Below are positions 16,129 to 25,086 of a DNA stretch of 64,000 nt, piece after piece (within the stretch, counting starts at the first letter, position 1; each line of letters opens with the position of its first letter). A program made the position numbers and the translations under genes. Source of the DNA: Flavobacterium sp. MC2016-06 (lineage in GTDB: Bacteria > Bacteroidota > Bacteroidia > Flavobacteriales > Flavobacteriaceae); contig NZ_WMID02000024.1 in NCBI RefSeq assembly GCF_009711165.2, positions 1-64,000 of the forward strand. Direction: 5' to 3'. The notes beneath the pieces are model-generated. The model was given only the letters and a program-made list of their open reading frames with translations, made no database searches and was not told the DNA's origin.

Positions 16129-16968
16129 ATGAACAACCGAAATTTATCACAAACATTAATTATTTCTTTTCTAATTTTATGTGGTAATCTAACTTTTGCA
16201 CAAAAGAAAGAATTTCGAGATACTAAAGTAGACAGTCTAACTTTTATCAATAATAGAAAACAACTAAATGATTTAAATACAGCAATTTTCTATAAAAAAA
16301 TATTCGCAAAAGACAGTTTAGTAATTCCTTATAGACTGCTGACTCCCAAAAATAATAATCAGAAACAAAAGTTTCCATTAGTTATTACTTTCCATAATTC
16401 TACAAGAATAGGAAACGATAATCAAAATCAACTTGAACCATTTGCAAGAATATGGCTTAGAGATGAAATCTATAGTAAATATCAATGTTATGTTATAGCT
16501 CCACAATTCAGTAAACGTTCTTCAAATTACATAAATAACGTGGATAATGTTCAAACTTCAAAGCCTTCAAATGATGTTTTTGAATTATTGGAATTAATTA
16601 AAAATGTTGAAAAAGACTATCCGAATATTGATAAGAATCGAATTTATTTACTAGGTTATTCTATGGGAGCTTCAACTGCACAAAATCTTTTTAATATAAA
16701 ACCAAACAAATTTGCAGCTTTAGTTTCGGTTGCTGCAGTTCCTGATTTTTCTAATTTAAAAAAAATTAAAAACGAAAATATTTGGTTAATTCACGGAGAA
16801 CAAGACAATGAAAATCCTTATGCTGGAAGTGTTGAGTTGTATAATAAGTTATCTTCAAATACAAATTTGACTTTTACAACTTTTACAAATCTCAATCATA
16901 ATAACATTGTGATACCATTCTTGATAACAGAAGAAATTCCAAAATGGTTATTTGAAAAACATAAATAA
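16129..16968 (+). CDS. Secreted serine hydrolase (alpha/beta hydrolase fold)
   Basis: Starting from the ATG at 16129, the 279-residue product opens with a signal peptide (NLSQTLIISFLILCGNLTFAQ). An in-frame extension upstream has no coding character. The nucleophile elbow is GYSMGAS, with a preceding FPLVITFHN strand and oxyanion region. A late Asp (HGEQDNENP) and His (NLNHNN) complete a plausible triad. It resembles the predicted-peptidase/dienelactone hydrolase group of esterases. It is followed 2 bp later by a GNAT gene. Confidence 0.82.
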   Translation: MNNRNLSQTLIISFLILCGNLTFAQKKEFRDTKVDSLTFINNRKQLNDLNTAIFYKKIFAKDSLVIPYRLLTPKNNNQKQKFPLVITFHNSTRIGNDNQNQLEPFARIWLRDEIYSKYQCYVIAPQFSKRSSNYINNVDNVQTSKPSNDVFELLELIKNVEKDYPNIDKNRIYLLGYSMGASTAQNLFNIKPNKFAALVSVAAVPDFSNLKKIKNENIWLIHGEQDNENPYAGSVELYNKLSSNTNLTFTTFTNLNHNNIVIPFLITEEIPKWLFEKHK

Positions 16969-16970
16969 AG

Positions 16971-17480
16971 ATGAACTTGCACACTTTCCCAATATTAGTT
17001 ACCGAAAGGCTTACACTTCGAAAACTTTCAAAAAAGGATTCCGAAGAAATATTGCAATTGCGCTCTAATCCAGAAATAAATAAATTTCTTGACAGGAAAC
17101 CTAGCAAAACATTAGAAGATGCTTTAAATTTTATCAACGCTATAATTGAAAATGACGCGCTTTTTTATTGGGCAATTACAAAGACTGGTGAAGATAAATT
17201 AATTGGTACAATTTGTTTATTTGACTTTTTAGACGATTTGAAGAAGTGCGAAATTGGATATGAACTTCTTACAGAATATCATAGTCAAGGAATTATGATC
17301 GAAGCTGTTAGTAAGGTTTTAGAATACGCAATTAATACACATAAACTAAAGATGATAGATGCGCAAACTCATAAAGATAATCATGGCTCAACTAAACTTC
17401 TTCAAAAATTAAATTTTAAGAAATTGGACGATATAATCGAAAATAATCCAAATCTTGTTTTATTTAGATTGACAACTTAA
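16971..17480 (+). CDS. GNAT family N-acetyltransferase (RimJ/RimL type)
   Basis: A 169-residue protein beginning with the RimJ/RimL-type LVTERLTLRKLSKKDSEEI. The central segment CEIGYELLTEYHSQGIMIEA carries the acetyl-CoA-binding QGxxxEA region, and NHGSTKLLQKLNFKK is the usual C-terminal motif (normally N.aS..lleklGF). It acetylates a primary amine of unknown identity. The gene starts 2 bp after the hydrolase stop, so the two are co-transcribed. Confidence 0.85.
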   Translation: MNLHTFPILVTERLTLRKLSKKDSEEILQLRSNPEINKFLDRKPSKTLEDALNFINAIIENDALFYWAITKTGEDKLIGTICLFDFLDDLKKCEIGYELLTEYHSQGIMIEAVSKVLEYAINTHKLKMIDAQTHKDNHGSTKLLQKLNFKKLDDIIENNPNLVLFRLTT

Positions 17481-17541
17481 AGTTATCGAAATCTGAAAAG
17501 AATATTACATAAAAACCTGCAATTAGTTTAGCAGTTAGTTT

Positions 17542-18135
17542 TTATGGATATATTTTGGTTTTCGCCATTTTGATTTTCAAATATTCTAAATCCTCATTTT
17601 TATATCTTTTCGTGCCGCTAAAATTAATTTCTTTCAAATTAGAGGGAAATAAATCCGATCGTAAATCTGTGAGTTTTGTGTCTGAAAGTCCCAAAATTTT
17701 TAAACGATTCATTTGGTACAATGTCTTTGGTATTTTGTTTAACGGACAATTTTCAATTCGGAGCGTTTTTAATTTTTCTAATCGAGATATTGAATCTGGA
17801 ATTGTATCGATATCACTTCCTCTAATCATAAGGTATTGCAAAGATTCGGTGTTGAAAATCCATTCCGGAAAAATCTTCAAAGGAAAGTTTAAAAATGAAA
17901 TTTTCTTAAGTTTTTTTAGGCGCCCAATTTCAGCTGGAAACTCAAAATCATCCATATTATAAATCGACGGATGAGCTTGCATTTCTAATACCTCGAGATT
18001 TATAAATTTTGAAAAAACTTCGCCTTTATTTTTCAAGTTCTCATCATAAAATATTAGCGAGAGCTTCCTGCAATTTTTGGGCTTTTTAGAGGCTTCAATT
18101 AAAGATGAAAATTTAGTTTTTTGAAAGATATTCAT
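17542..18135 (-). CDS. Leucine-rich-repeat protein (197 aa)
   Basis: Six to seven bacterial leucine-rich repeats cover most of the protein, with units such as LEKLKTLRIENCPLNKIPK and MNRLKILGLSDTKLTDL. No signal peptide is present, so it is cytosolic. It resembles the LRR protein at 6341-7123 in type but lacks its Cys-rich part. The 18152-18703 gene is 17 bp upstream on the same strand. Confidence 0.8.
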   Translation of the reverse strand: MNIFQKTKFSSLIEASKKPKNCRKLSLIFYDENLKNKGEVFSKFINLEVLEMQAHPSIYNMDDFEFPAEIGRLKKLKKISFLNFPLKIFPEWIFNTESLQYLMIRGSDIDTIPDSISRLEKLKTLRIENCPLNKIPKTLYQMNRLKILGLSDTKLTDLRSDLFPSNLKEINFSGTKRYKNEDLEYLKIKMAKTKIYP

Positions 18136-18151
18136 TGCTTTATTTTAAGTT

Positions 18152-18703
18152 TTACATTTCTTTTGTAAAAGGCCAAGAATAAATTTCGTTTAGGTTAATT
18201 TTTGTTGGTAATTTGATGCCATTTTGGTAAAATTCTATATCCTGTAAATATTCTACGTTAGAAAATTTAATAAGTTTAGGATATTGGGTTAAATCAGTAC
18301 TTTTTCTTGAATTTCGTTCTAAAGTATTTCCTTCTAGATAAAAAGAATCGTTTTCAGTCCTGTCATAAAATTTTCTTGATAATGGCTTAATTAAATTTTT
18401 CGTTTCTTCATTATATCTTATTATCATTGTAATTTGATCAAATCCATCGGGTTCAGAACTCAGGTCTAATAAAATAAAAGTATCCATTCGTTGATTAGAG
18501 AAAAAAACTTTGACATTTCCGCAATATCCAACTGTTCCATTTGAATAATAGGCTTTATGTTCTTTGCAAATGTCAAAATCAATATCCAGTGCTGCTCTCA
18601 ATTCATTAAAATCATGATTTTCAAATATATCGTCATCATCTTCATTGTAAAATTCTATAAATGAATTCATTTCTATTGACATTGATATTTCTTTAAAACT
18701 CAT
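18152..18703 (-). CDS. Hypothetical protein (183 aa)
   Basis: The ATG at 18703 (MSFKEISMSIEMN) is preferred over a TTG 36 bp upstream. The protein is cytosolic, acidic at the N-terminus (YNEDDDDIFE) and otherwise beta-rich; I recognise no family. It directly precedes the LRR gene on the same strand, and a SUKH-type gene lies further upstream. That layout is reminiscent of the SUKH/LRR pair at 5.4-7.1 kb. Confidence 0.6.
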   Translation of the reverse strand: MSFKEISMSIEMNSFIEFYNEDDDDIFENHDFNELRAALDIDFDICKEHKAYYSNGTVGYCGNVKVFFSNQRMDTFILLDLSSEPDGFDQITMIIRYNEETKNLIKPLSRKFYDRTENDSFYLEGNTLERNSRKSTDLTQYPKLIKFSNVEYLQDIEFYQNGIKLPTKINLNEIYSWPFTKEM

Positions 18704-18793
18704 TTGGCTTAGTTTATTTATTACAAAAAATAGATACAAAAGTTCGCATCCGCAATCTAAATCTTTTTAACTTATAATTTTCTAATAAACTGC

Positions 18794-18842
18794 AAAAAAA
18801 TAAAGACATAAAACGAACTCCTTAGAAATTAAGGAGTTTGTT
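18794..18842 (-). repeat. tRNA-Val-terminator-like repeat, copy 1 (terminator)
   Basis: A copy of the motif AATAAAGACATAAA followed by an AACTCCTTA / TAAGGAGTT hairpin found downstream of the tRNA-Val gene at 29943-30009. The loop is reversed relative to the other copies. It also serves as a terminator for the SUKH gene at 18864 on the minus strand. Confidence 0.7.
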
Positions 18843-18863
18843 ACTGGTGTTGGCAGCTTTATT

Positions 18864-19496
18864 TTATTTGTGCTTTTCATTATAATTGTCAGCTATATCT
18901 GTCCAATCATCTTTCCAAGTCTTGTAGAAATATATTTCGGCTTTTTCCCATTCCTCGTCATCCCAATCTTCTCTTTCATCTATTAAGGCAAGTTTGTCTG
19001 TTTTTATAGCTTCTATTAAGAATTCAATAAATTCATCGAAATTTTTAAATAAAACAGAAATAGATTCTGATTCCCCAGAAGGCAAATAAATAATTTGTCC
19101 GATATCGCCTAATTCGTCTGGAAAAAAATCTAGACATAAATAATTCCCTGAACCATCGTGTGCAAAAGGAATACGTCTTCTGTCAAACAATATAGGTCTT
19201 ACTTTATTTTTCTGATAAGTAGTTTTCTCTATTGTTTGATTTTCATTGTTTTTAAAAAAGTCCCAGCTATTTTTAAGTTCTGTTATATTGGTGAAACCAA
19301 AACCAGCCATTGAACATAAGATTCTATTTTCACCGTTAAATTTATTTAACAATTCTATATAAGCTTCAGGTAAAGATTGTCCAAAATATACCTGCAATTC
19401 ATTTGTTTTATCCTTGGTAACACCTGCATTCATCAATTCTTCAAAGATGTCCAATTTTGATTTATATGTGAAAATTAATTCATCTATTTTACTCAT
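18864..19496 (-). CDS. SMI1/KNR4 (SUKH) family protein
   Basis: A 210-residue protein starting at the ATG at 19496 (a TTG two codons upstream is less likely). The SUKH signature is clear: LPEAYIELLNKFNG near the N-terminus and RRIPFAHDGSGNYLCLDFFP in the middle, followed by GQIIYLPSGESE. SUKH proteins are frequently immunity proteins in polymorphic-toxin systems. No toxin is encoded next to it, so this is an orphan SUKH gene. Confidence 0.85.
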   Translation of the reverse strand: MSKIDELIFTYKSKLDIFEELMNAGVTKDKTNELQVYFGQSLPEAYIELLNKFNGENRILCSMAGFGFTNITELKNSWDFFKNNENQTIEKTTYQKNKVRPILFDRRRIPFAHDGSGNYLCLDFFPDELGDIGQIIYLPSGESESISVLFKNFDEFIEFLIEAIKTDKLALIDEREDWDDEEWEKAEIYFYKTWKDDWTDIADNYNEKHK

Positions 19497-19555
19497 AGTC
19501 AATTTTTTGTTTATTGAATTCTTCTGTGTATGTTATTCTTCAATACTTTTATTGG

Positions 19556-19989
19556 TCATAAAAACAATTCTTCAGTCCAATCTTTCTGGCCTATATATTT
19601 CCCACAAAAATCATATCGTTTTATTATTGATTTTTCATAATCTTTATCGACTTCAAAAATCCAAATTTCATTATCTACAATTTTAACTCGACAAAATTTT
19701 CTATCGTCGCAAGCATCGATTGAACAAATAGAAATTGACTTTCGTCTCAAAATAATATTTTTTTCTGAATCTAAAACTTTATCAATATTATGACCTTTTT
19801 ATGCGGTAATTTCCAAAATAAAAACTTCCGATTCTTTTCAATTCTTTTAGTTTTTACTACAACATTTTTATTTTTACAATCTTTTTTTTCATGCTGATTT
19901 GCTTTTTGCATTTCAGTTGACTCGATTCCATTGTTATAATTCAATAATAAGAGAAAACAGTTTAATGATATTAGAAATAGTGTCTTAAT
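19556..19989 (-). pseudogene. Decayed membrane or lipoprotein-like gene, frameshifted
   Basis: Reading on the minus strand from 19989, an ATT replaces the expected ATG and is followed by KTLFLISLNCFLLLLNY, a signal-peptide-like segment. The frame continues to about 19800 and then hits a stop. In the next frame the sequence continues as GHNIDKVLDSEKNIILRRK and runs to 19556. One base appears to have been lost or gained near 19800, so the gene has lost both its start codon and its frame. It adjoins the first attC-like repeat in the same way the intact cassette genes do. Confidence 0.6.
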
Positions 19990-20012
19990 ATTTTCGGTTT
20001 TTGATTATTATT

Positions 20013-20143
20013 GCAAACTTTCTTGCGCTACAAGAGGTTTGGGATTAAAGATTCGAGATTTTTCCATTATGCACAAATTTTCCAAGTACAAAACCATCTT
20101 TAAATTCAGCCTTTTTTACAAATCTCGTTTAACGGCTGTTAGC
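20013..20143 (-). repeat. attC-like repeat R1
   Basis: 131 bp. The left box GCAAAC is a degenerate GCTAAC and the right box is GTTAGC. Inner arms CTACAAGAGGTTTGGG and CAAATCTC pair imperfectly, with unequal spacers between boxes. GTTAGCGGTA at 20138-20147 is complementary to TACCGCTAAC at 20872-20881, across the gene. Confidence 0.7.
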
Positions 20144-20847
20144 GGTAGTTCTAATTTAATTTCTTGTCCATTTTTTTTCCATTTTCGACAATTTATTAAT
20201 TCTAAATTTTCTGTTTGGTAACATTCGCTTTTTAATGTACCATTTTCATAAAATTCTCTTAATAATCTGGTTTTAAGTACAAATTCATCTTTTATTTTCA
20301 TGTTTTCAAAAAGATGTATTAACGCAATAATTCTATCATCTTTATACTTCCCGTAATTCTTTCCATACCAAACTCCTTGTTTTCTTCCATATTTATCCGT
20401 TAGATTTAATGTGTCACTTTTTATTATCGTAAAGGTTGGATCATAAGTTTTATATTTCTCGTTCGATAATTCGATTATTTTATCATAAAGTTTTACTATC
20501 AGTTTTGATGAATTGATTCCTTTTATTTTATGATTGAAACTATAACAGCAAATACAAGAACAAGCTAGATCTTCATCTTTTATTTTGTAACTAATATAAA
20601 GTGTGTCAGTTGAAAATTTAATTTGAGGAATATACTCAAGACAACAAGTTGTAGCAAATCCAATATCAATGTCCAATGTGTCTTTGCTTTGTTTAATTGA
20701 TATTATTCTCGGTTTAATACGATATGGGTCGGAAGTTTCATCACAAACGGATTGATTATAAGCAATCAATTCTACGTTGTTGTTTTTCTGCCCAAAAACA
20801 TTTCCAAATGAGAGGATTATTATAAAATATTTGAAGAATATTTTCAT
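20116..20847 (-). CDS. Cassette gene 1: secreted Cys-rich protein (243 aa)
   Basis: Signal peptide MKIFFKYFIIILSFGNVFGQ, then about 220 residues. The middle is Cys-rich (TTCCLEY, CSCICCYSF), and the C-terminal part has two MORN-like motifs (KYGRKQGVWYG and REFYENGTLKSE). No family is recognised. The last nine codons and the stop lie inside attC-like repeat R1, so the C-terminus is partly encoded by the repeat. The gene fills the unit between R1 and R2, with its start about 30 bp from R2. Confidence 0.75.
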   Translation of the reverse strand: MKIFFKYFIIILSFGNVFGQKNNNVELIAYNQSVCDETSDPYRIKPRIISIKQSKDTLDIDIGFATTCCLEYIPQIKFSTDTLYISYKIKDEDLACSCICCYSFNHKIKGINSSKLIVKLYDKIIELSNEKYKTYDPTFTIIKSDTLNLTDKYGRKQGVWYGKNYGKYKDDRIIALIHLFENMKIKDEFVLKTRLLREFYENGTLKSECYQTENLELINCRKWKKNGQEIKLELPLTAVKRDL

Positions 20848-20875
20848 TTTTATATTATTGCTTTTGAGAATTACC

Positions 20876-21006
20876 GCTAACGTTCTGGCGCTACAAGAGG
20901 TTTGGTATTAAAGATCCGAGTTTTTTCCATCAAACACAAATTTTCCAAATACAAAACTATATTTAAATTTAGACAAATAACCAAATCTCGTGTAACAGCT
21001 GTTGAC
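20876..21006 (-). repeat. attC-like repeat R2
   Basis: 131 bp, from GCTAAC at 20876 to GTTGAC at 21001-21006. Inner arms CTACAAGAGGTTTGG and CCAAATCTCGTGTAAC. The right box and its extension (GTTGACGATGATA) have no complementary partner beyond the next gene, consistent with loss of the next repeat. Confidence 0.75.
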
Positions 21007-21015
21007 GATGATATT

Positions 21016-21795
21016 TTATTTTAATTCATACCTAAACACCATATCTGAATTTACGTTCTGCCCTCTTATTTGTGCGGGTTTCCATTTTTCCGTTTTCAAA
21101 TACTTTTTGATTTCTTCTTTCAATTCTTTATCAAACTTGTGATTTGTTTGTAAATCAAATTGAAAATTAAAGTTTGCTATTGTTGCTTTCCCCTTTTTGT
21201 TAACATAAAAACGTATATCTACAAAAGCATAGGCTGAATCATTATTAATTCTTCTTTTTTTATAATCTTTTGGATAAGTTATTTTAGTTTCTACTTCTTT
21301 TTGTAATACAATACTAAAATCATCTTGATATTTACTGGTGTCATTTGGATATTTTGGACGTATATCGCAATCTGCATAATATAAAGTATCATTGACACTA
21401 TTTTTAAGGTACAATTTATCAGAAACAGTTAATATAGAATCAATGAATTTTTTTCCATATTTTTCACTAATCATTTCTCTCATAAAGGAACAATAACAAT
21501 GAGTTTGATTTTTATCTTCAACGTCAGAAACAACAATACCTCTAAATTCAATGTTATTTCGCTTTAAGACTAAAGTAAGCTCTTTTTCCGAACGTAATCC
21601 ATGATATAATAGACCGCCCATTGTATGACAGTAGACTAATTTGCCTTTTTGAATATCATTTTTTGCTTCTATAATATCATTCAAACAAGTAGTATCTTTT
21701 TCTGAAATATGATCAAATTTACTTTTGTTTTGTTTTTTTGCAAAATCACAAGAAACTAATGTTATGCTAATTAATATTAGAATTATTTTCTTCAT
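21016..21795 (-). CDS. Cassette gene 2: lipoprotein with TonB-C-like domain (259 aa)
   Basis: Lipoprotein signal MKKIILILISITLVSC with lipobox LVSC. The last 80 residues (AFVDIRFYVNKKGKATIAN, then KYLKTEKWKPAQIRGQNV) resemble a TonB C-terminal-type fold, in which a conserved GKV strand is followed by a WKPA motif. The N-terminal region has paired cysteines (CYCSF). It may be an envelope protein. The start codon lies at the border with the inserted adh block, so its promoter region may have been replaced. Confidence 0.75.
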   Translation of the reverse strand: MKKIILILISITLVSCDFAKKQNKSKFDHISEKDTTCLNDIIEAKNDIQKGKLVYCHTMGGLLYHGLRSEKELTLVLKRNNIEFRGIVVSDVEDKNQTHCYCSFMREMISEKYGKKFIDSILTVSDKLYLKNSVNDTLYYADCDIRPKYPNDTSKYQDDFSIVLQKEVETKITYPKDYKKRRINNDSAYAFVDIRFYVNKKGKATIANFNFQFDLQTNHKFDKELKEEIKKYLKTEKWKPAQIRGQNVNSDMVFRYELK

Positions 21796-22233
21796 TTTTT
21801 AAATTTTCAGTTAGTCAGTGATAATATCTGCCAATTTATATATCTAATAAAATCAGACATATTCACCCTAATTAAGTTTTATAAGTACGAGAAATGTCAG
21901 ACATTATTTCTTTACTAATGTAGAAACAATTCTTTATAAATACTTAATTGTGACTTTTAAATTGTTTGATACTACTCATAATTAGTTGAGTGCAAAAATT
22001 TAATGGTTTTAGTAATGTTATGATCCTAAAAAACTTTGAATCATTGGTTAAGCTTAAAAAGAATTGCCAGAGAGATATGAAAAAATAAAGGCATAAAAAA
22101 ACTCCTTAATTTCTTAAGGAGTTTCTTGGTGGTCCTTACGAACCTGTTTACGAACCATTTTTTGCATGATTTGAAGAAACTAGCAATAAAATAGAATGTG
22201 TTTTAAGTGTTTTTATTTAATCCAGATGTCTCC
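21796..22233. other. Intergenic region with insertion boundary
   Basis: 438 bp without a gene. It contains the promoter region of the cassette lipoprotein gene, a short palindrome ATGTCAGACAT (about 21893-21903), and a tRNA-terminator-like repeat at 22083-22132. No small ORF with a credible start was seen. Confidence 0.6.
22083..22132 (-). repeat. tRNA-Val-terminator-like repeat, copy 2 (att-like)
   Basis: Shares AACTCCTTAATTTCTTAAGG and then AGTTTCTTGGTGG with the sequence at the tRNA-Val 3' end (29967-30009), including the complement of the terminal CCACCA. This is the best-conserved duplicate of the tRNA end and a plausible old attachment site; it also acts as the terminator downstream of 22234-23226. 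Confidence 0.7.
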
Positions 22234-23226
22234 TTAAAGAATATCTACTACAATTTTTGTATTTGCAGATCCATCACTTACAGCTGTGTGTGCTGCTAAC
22301 GCATTATCTAAAGTGAATTTGCGTGGATCAACAATTGGTTTGAGTTTTCCATCTTCAATAAATTGAGTTACTTTAGAAAGAATTTCTCCATGGTGTTTTC
22401 TTCCTTCTCCAGAGAGCATAGGATGTAGAACAAAGATTCCATGCAAATTACCTGAACTAAGGGAACCTGTTGCTAAATTATGTGTTCCGAATGCAGCACA
22501 ACTACTAATATGACCATAGTGACGAATTGCTTTAAAACTGTTGTCTAAAACTGCTCCTCCTACTGTATCATAAACAACATCAAAACCTTTTCCATTGGTA
22601 TATTGTGACACATAATCTTCTACCTGAGCAACTGTAAAATCGATAGCAGTTGCACCCAAAGCTTGCACAGTATCTATTTTAGAAGGAGATACAGTTGCAT
22701 AAACTTCAGCTCCAAATATCTTAGCCAACTGTACTGCCATATGACCTACGCCTCCAGTTCCTCCATGTACTAACACTTTGTCACCTTGTTTTATAGTCAA
22801 TCGATCTGCTAATCCTTCCCATGCAGTTAAAATATTTAAAGGAACTGCAGCAGCCTCTCTCATCGTTAAGTTTTTGGGTTTTATAGCTAATAAATCTGCA
22901 TCGACAGCAGTATATTCAGCCAATGTCCCTTGTAAACCAAGAACTCCACCTGCTAAACCATATACTTCATCTCCAACTTTAAAATTGGTTACTCCTTCGC
23001 CTAATGCTTCAATAACTCCTGCTAGGTCTGTACCTAAAACAGCAGGAAGATTTGGTGTTGCATAAGGAGCATTACCTGTTCTAATTTTATCATCAATCGG
23101 ATTAACTCCACTAGCTATTATTTTCACTAACACTTCTCCTTTTTTCGGAGTTGGCATATCTATTTGACTGTCTGTAAAATCTGCATTATAGGCTTCAACT
23201 ATAAGTGCTCTCATCTTCTTTTTCAT
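22234..23226 (-). CDS. Zinc-independent alcohol dehydrogenase / quinone oxidoreductase (MDR)
   Basis: A 330-residue medium-chain dehydrogenase with a GroES-like N-terminal domain and a Rossmann domain carrying HGGTGGVG (154-161). The zinc-ligand Cys/His residues of classical alcohol dehydrogenases are absent, so it belongs with NADPH:quinone reductases and related enone reductases. It lies 41 bp downstream of an SDR gene on the same strand, with an AraC regulator further upstream. The three genes look like a stress- or xenobiotic-response unit of recent origin. Confidence 0.88.
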   Translation of the reverse strand: MKKKMRALIVEAYNADFTDSQIDMPTPKKGEVLVKIIASGVNPIDDKIRTGNAPYATPNLPAVLGTDLAGVIEALGEGVTNFKVGDEVYGLAGGVLGLQGTLAEYTAVDADLLAIKPKNLTMREAAAVPLNILTAWEGLADRLTIKQGDKVLVHGGTGGVGHMAVQLAKIFGAEVYATVSPSKIDTVQALGATAIDFTVAQVEDYVSQYTNGKGFDVVYDTVGGAVLDNSFKAIRHYGHISSCAAFGTHNLATGSLSSGNLHGIFVLHPMLSGEGRKHHGEILSKVTQFIEDGKLKPIVDPRKFTLDNALAAHTAVSDGSANTKIVVDIL

Positions 23227-23267
23227 ATTTTTTTTATTTTTTATTTAATAAATTATTCATTTCTTAA

Positions 23268-24113
23268 TTATTCAACATCATCATGGTCGGTACCCGTAAT
23301 TATTTCATGCCATTCTTCTATTTCTGCATAGAAATTGGTCATTTTCTCTTTGAACATTTGAAGAGTGTCTTTACCTAAAGGAAGATGAACAGGAGGTTTT
23401 TCAGCATTTGCTAATTTTACAATTGCCAAAGCCAATTTTTTAGCATCACCAGGTTGTTTTTTGTTTACTTGAGTAGCAAAGTCACGCATAGCTCCAACAG
23501 TTTCTGCATAATCTTCAATTACATTTTGAGTTCGAGTTAAAGAAGATTCATCTAGAAAATCAGTTCTAAAAAAGCCGGGTTCTACTGTAGTAGCATGGAT
23601 TCCTAAAGGCTTCAATTCAATTGCCATAGCTTCTGTGATTCCTTCAACTGCAAATTTTGTTGAACCATAAACACCCCAACCCGTAATTCCTGTTATACCA
23701 CCAACAGAAGAAAAATTGATGATATGTCCACTACGTTCTTTACGCATAAATGGCAAAACAGCACGTGTAATATTTAGTAAACCAAAGACATTTGCTTCAT
23801 AATTCGCTCGTACTTCTCCATCGGTAGCTTCTTCTACGGCACTTAATAAACCAAAACCTGCATTGTTTACTAATACATCAATTTTTCCAAAAACATCAAT
23901 AGCTTGTTGGGCAACTTTTTGAGTATTAGCTTCATTAGTAACATCTAATGTTAATACTAAAGCATTTTCATTATTTAGTATTTCCTTTAAAGATTCAGGA
24001 TTTTTTCTTGTAGTAGCAATTACTTTATCGCCAGAGTTAAGAACTGCTTTTGCAATTTCTAAACCTAATCCTCTATTGGCACCTGTAATAATCCATGTTT
24101 TTTGCTTTTTCAT
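23268..24113 (-). CDS. SDR family oxidoreductase (281 aa)
   Basis: Classical SDR with TGANRGLG (8-15 or close), VLVNNAGFG, the catalytic Ser in NFSSVGG, and YGSTK as the YxxxK pair. Length and C-terminus fit the group of ketoreductases often found next to AraC-type regulators. Gene order araC, SDR, MDR on the minus strand suggests all three are controlled together. Confidence 0.88.
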   Translation of the reverse strand: MKKQKTWIITGANRGLGLEIAKAVLNSGDKVIATTRKNPESLKEILNNENALVLTLDVTNEANTQKVAQQAIDVFGKIDVLVNNAGFGLLSAVEEATDGEVRANYEANVFGLLNITRAVLPFMRKERSGHIINFSSVGGITGITGWGVYGSTKFAVEGITEAMAIELKPLGIHATTVEPGFFRTDFLDESSLTRTQNVIEDYAETVGAMRDFATQVNKKQPGDAKKLALAIVKLANAEKPPVHLPLGKDTLQMFKEKMTNFYAEIEEWHEIITGTDHDDVE

Positions 24114-24216
24114 AATATCTTATTTTTGATATTACAAAGGTCAGGAGTATTTCTTGATACTAATTTTCTATATAGTTCTTTTTTGTGTTCTTTTTAGCTC
24201 ATTTTTAAAAGAGAAA

Positions 24217-25086
24217 TTAAACGTAGCTAATTCGAGCATCTGAAGGAGTTTGTCCAAAATGTTCTTTAAAGATTCTAGAAAAGTGAGTAGTATTTTCAAA
24301 TCCTAATGTATAACAGATATCAGATACTGGGAGTACACTATGTTGCAAAAGTTCCATTGCTTTTTCAAGTCTTCTGTTTCGAATCCAATCAGAAGGAGCA
24401 ATATTATAAATAGTTTTGAAATCTCTTTTGAAAGTAGCAAGACTTCTCCCTGACAAATAAGCTAATTCGGGCAAAGAAATGGGTGAAGTATAATTTTCTT
24501 CCATAATACTAGATAAGTCAAATTTTACCGGTTGTTTCATCTGCAATAATTGTTGCAAAATATGTTTGTCGGTACTTGAAATATCATATAATACTTCTAG
24601 AATTTTTAATTTTACAAGACCAGCATCAATATTTTCTATTTCATTAAAATATGGTTTTAGAGACATAAGAAATGCTTGAATTCTTTCCTTTACAGGCTTT
24701 ACCATGATGGTAACTTTCTCTGTTGTTTTGCTAGATTTTATCTCAGCCATTTTCATAAAGCTAAGAATACATTCATCTTTTAGAAAAATCATTAAGCTAT
24801 CATAAACATTTTCATTTAGAGCATCTCCACTTTTATCATAGTCAATCAAACTCGCCTTTGGAAATAAAATCATTTCATTTTTTCTAACAGTAAATTTTGA
24901 ATTGCCATATGTTAAAGTGTTCTCACCTTGAAGTACGAAAAGCAATAAATGATCTTCCAAAAACATCGCGCCTTTACTTCGCGTAGTATGAACGCAAGAC
25001 TCTATTACTGAGCAACCATCAACTTCTAATGCTCTTTGATTAAAAGGAGGTTTGGTTAAATCGGCTGGAACTTTGATTGATTTCAT
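24217..25086 (-). CDS. AraC family transcriptional regulator
   Basis: A 289-residue regulator with an N-terminal cupin-like sensing domain (about 20-150) and a C-terminal AraC double HTH (about 195-285: LPELAYLSGRSLATFKRDF and VSDICYTLGFENTTHFSRIF). It lies 103 bp upstream of the SDR gene on the same strand and probably regulates it. The coding block 22234-25086 breaks the cassette array. Confidence 0.92.
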   Translation of the reverse strand: MKSIKVPADLTKPPFNQRALEVDGCSVIESCVHTTRSKGAMFLEDHLLLFVLQGENTLTYGNSKFTVRKNEMILFPKASLIDYDKSGDALNENVYDSLMIFLKDECILSFMKMAEIKSSKTTEKVTIMVKPVKERIQAFLMSLKPYFNEIENIDAGLVKLKILEVLYDISSTDKHILQQLLQMKQPVKFDLSSIMEENYTSPISLPELAYLSGRSLATFKRDFKTIYNIAPSDWIRNRRLEKAMELLQHSVLPVSDICYTLGFENTTHFSRIFKEHFGQTPSDARISYV

